A model generated the notes under the pieces. It was not told where the DNA came from. It ran no database searches and worked only from the letters and a program-made list of their open reading frames with translations. Shown piece after piece: positions 45,231-45,883 of a stretch of DNA of 45,883 nt. How positions within the stretch are numbered: position 1 is the first letter of the stretch; each line of letters begins with the position of its first letter. Both the position numbers and the translations under genes were made by a program. Origin of the DNA: Acidiphilium rubrum (GTDB lineage Bacteria; Pseudomonadota; Alphaproteobacteria; Acetobacterales; Acetobacteraceae); the NCBI RefSeq assembly GCF_900156265.1, contig NZ_FTNE01000003.1, positions 189,553 to 235,435 on the forward strand, written 5' to 3'.

Positions 45231-45533
45231 TCAGGTGTGCGGCGGCAGCGCGCCCGAGGAATAGGGCGGCAGCCAGAGCGGATAGCCGAACGTGATTCGC
45301 TCGCCCCATCGCTTGGGAACGATGGTTTGGGCCTGCGGCGACGGCGCACCGCCCGGTGCCCATTGCAACGGACCGACAAACATCCGCCGCAGCGCGATTG
45401 CCCGCACACCTTCGCCATCGGGCAGCAGCCGCATCTGGATGATATTGGTCATGGTTCCGCGAGCGTCGCGCAGTACTTCGTTTCCGAAATAGATATGCCC
45501 CCAACTTCCGCTCACACCCGGAAACTGCACCAT
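45231..45533 (-). CDS. hypothetical protein, possibly truncated at its 5' end
   Basis: 100 residues starting MVQFPGVSGSWGHIYFGNE. I do not recognise it. It is rich in Trp, Pro and Gly and lacks signal or membrane segments. The ATG at 45533 is immediately next to the IS21 repeat array (from 45542), so the native 5' part may have been displaced or cut off by the insertion. No clear ribosome-binding site precedes the start. Could also be a spurious frame; codon pattern is moderately coding-like. Confidence 0.45.
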   Translation of the reverse strand: MVQFPGVSGSWGHIYFGNEVLRDARGTMTNIIQMRLLPDGEGVRAIALRRMFVGPLQWAPGGAPSPQAQTIVPKRWGERITFGYPLWLPPYSSGALPPHT

Positions 45534-45541
45534 CCTGCGCG

Positions 45542-45655
45542 TTCCGGTGGATCGCGATCACTGATTCCGTTTGATCGCGATCACGCAATCCGGTGGATCG
45601 CGATCATGGATTCCGTTTGATTGCGATCATCGATTCCGGTGATCGCGATCATTGG
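45542..45655. repeat. 23-bp tandem repeats at the IS21 left end
   Basis: Five consecutive units of about 23 bp, each containing the palindrome gatcgcgatc (one unit has gattgcgatc). Units alternate between ttccggtggatcgcgatca and ttccgtttgatcgcgatca types, giving a 46-bp higher-order period: units start at 45542, 45565, 45588, 45611 and 45634 (the last is one base shorter). Multiple terminal repeats of this kind are known transposase-binding sites at IS21-family ends. Confidence 0.9.
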
Positions 45656-45739
45656 GATCGGCGCGGTGCTGGTGGGTCTCTGCTGACAGTCTTCAACTGA
45701 AGGTAGTCTTGATCTTTTGCCGAGGAGCAAGGGTTCGAG

Positions 45740-45883
45740 ATGCCTGGAGAGAGATTGTCGATGCGGAAGATACGTGAGATTTTACGTCTGCGGCTGGAGC
45801 ATGGTCTGGCGCAGCGTGCGATTGGGCAAAGCCTTGGGCTGAGCCAGGCTGCGATCAGTGAGTATTTGGGACGGGCGCGCATG
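45740..45883 (+). CDS. istA: IstA transposase, partial (N-terminus only)
   Basis: The first 48 codons are open to the window edge. They start MPGERLSMRKIREILRLRL and continue with a helix-turn-helix (QRAIGQSLGLSQAAISEYL), the standard N-terminus of IS21-family IstA, which binds the terminal repeats and, with a DDE domain further on, cuts and joins DNA. The catalytic part is not visible. A GAGGAG at about 45722-45726 lies too far upstream to be the ribosome-binding site; no closer one is clear. Confidence 0.85.
   Translation, partial: MPGERLSMRKIREILRLRLEHGLAQRAIGQSLGLSQAAISEYLGRARM

Larger units (their letters stand above)
45542..45883 (+). mobile_element. IS21-family insertion sequence, left part
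   Basis: The repeat array, a short leader and an istA reading frame that runs off the window indicate the left end of an IS21-family element. Its exact outer tip is not determined; it may begin a few bases before 45542. The right end, istB and any target duplication are outside the window. Confidence 0.8.

Noticed and set aside
45542-45655. Regular repeats that could be read as a CRISPR array.
   Set aside because: Units are contiguous with no spacers, are only 23 bp, and sit at an IS21 end before istA.

Overview
The window is high-GC bacterial chromosome. Gene content and order point to an alphaproteobacterium, most likely Rhodospirillales/Acetobacteraceae: ubiG divergent from lysC, then ptsP, a RodZ-like gene, ispG, hisS, prfA, prmC and a DUF4167 gene, plus ileS-lspA followed by a DUF3035 (BamF-type) lipoprotein. 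The family-level placement is inference from order and protein style; there is no rRNA in the window. I saw no tRNA, rRNA or CRISPR array.

Layout. 1-2041: a VapBC-type toxin-antitoxin pair, a membrane-anchored thioredoxin-fold (DsbA-like) protein and a small acidic hypothetical. 2042-4001: nrdB (class Ia ribonucleotide reductase small subunit) with no nrdA beside it, an AT-rich gap, and a small hypothetical gene. 3998-9955 (minus strand): a tight, mostly overlapping cluster that reads msrQ-like haem membrane protein, HyfB/NuoL-like, HyfC/NuoH-like, HyfG/NuoCD-like, HyfI/NuoB-like, rnhB. 10215-14124: ileS-lspA-DUF3035, joined by ATGA overlaps. 14193-24387: MFS transporter, alpha/beta hydrolase, SDR, mutL, M3 peptidase, ABC exporter, a second SDR, ubiG. 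24518-35557: lysC, nitronate monooxygenase-like, ptsP, RodZ-like, ispG, hisS, prfA, prmC, DUF4167. 35561-38378: a tyrosine phosphatase-like protein, a CHAP-domain lipoprotein and murJ. 38602-45222: trpS followed by a complete peptide/nickel-type ABC importer. The right edge enters an IS21-family insertion sequence with a striking 23-bp repeat array.

The most unusual system is the minus-strand cluster at 4602-9058. It resembles the energy-converting-hydrogenase-related (Ehr) complexes, relatives of complex I and hydrogenase-4. The FeS subunit keeps all four cysteines, but the catalytic-subunit homologue has lost both cysteine pairs that bind NiFe. The antiporter-like subunit has no histidine and a single lysine, so the usual membrane proton-path residues are absent. 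The NuoH-like subunit carries an antiporter-like tail, and no separate HyfE or HyfF gene is present. It sits directly downstream of an MsrQ-type haem protein that lacks its usual MsrP partner. A quinone-linked electron-transfer module without hydrogenase activity is a reasonable inference, but its donor and acceptor are unknown.

A second notable signal is a 38-bp AT-rich double palindrome. It occurs almost identically at 10013 and 38401, with a third, inverted, degenerate copy at 38482. One copy lies between divergent genes, so it is not simply a terminator.
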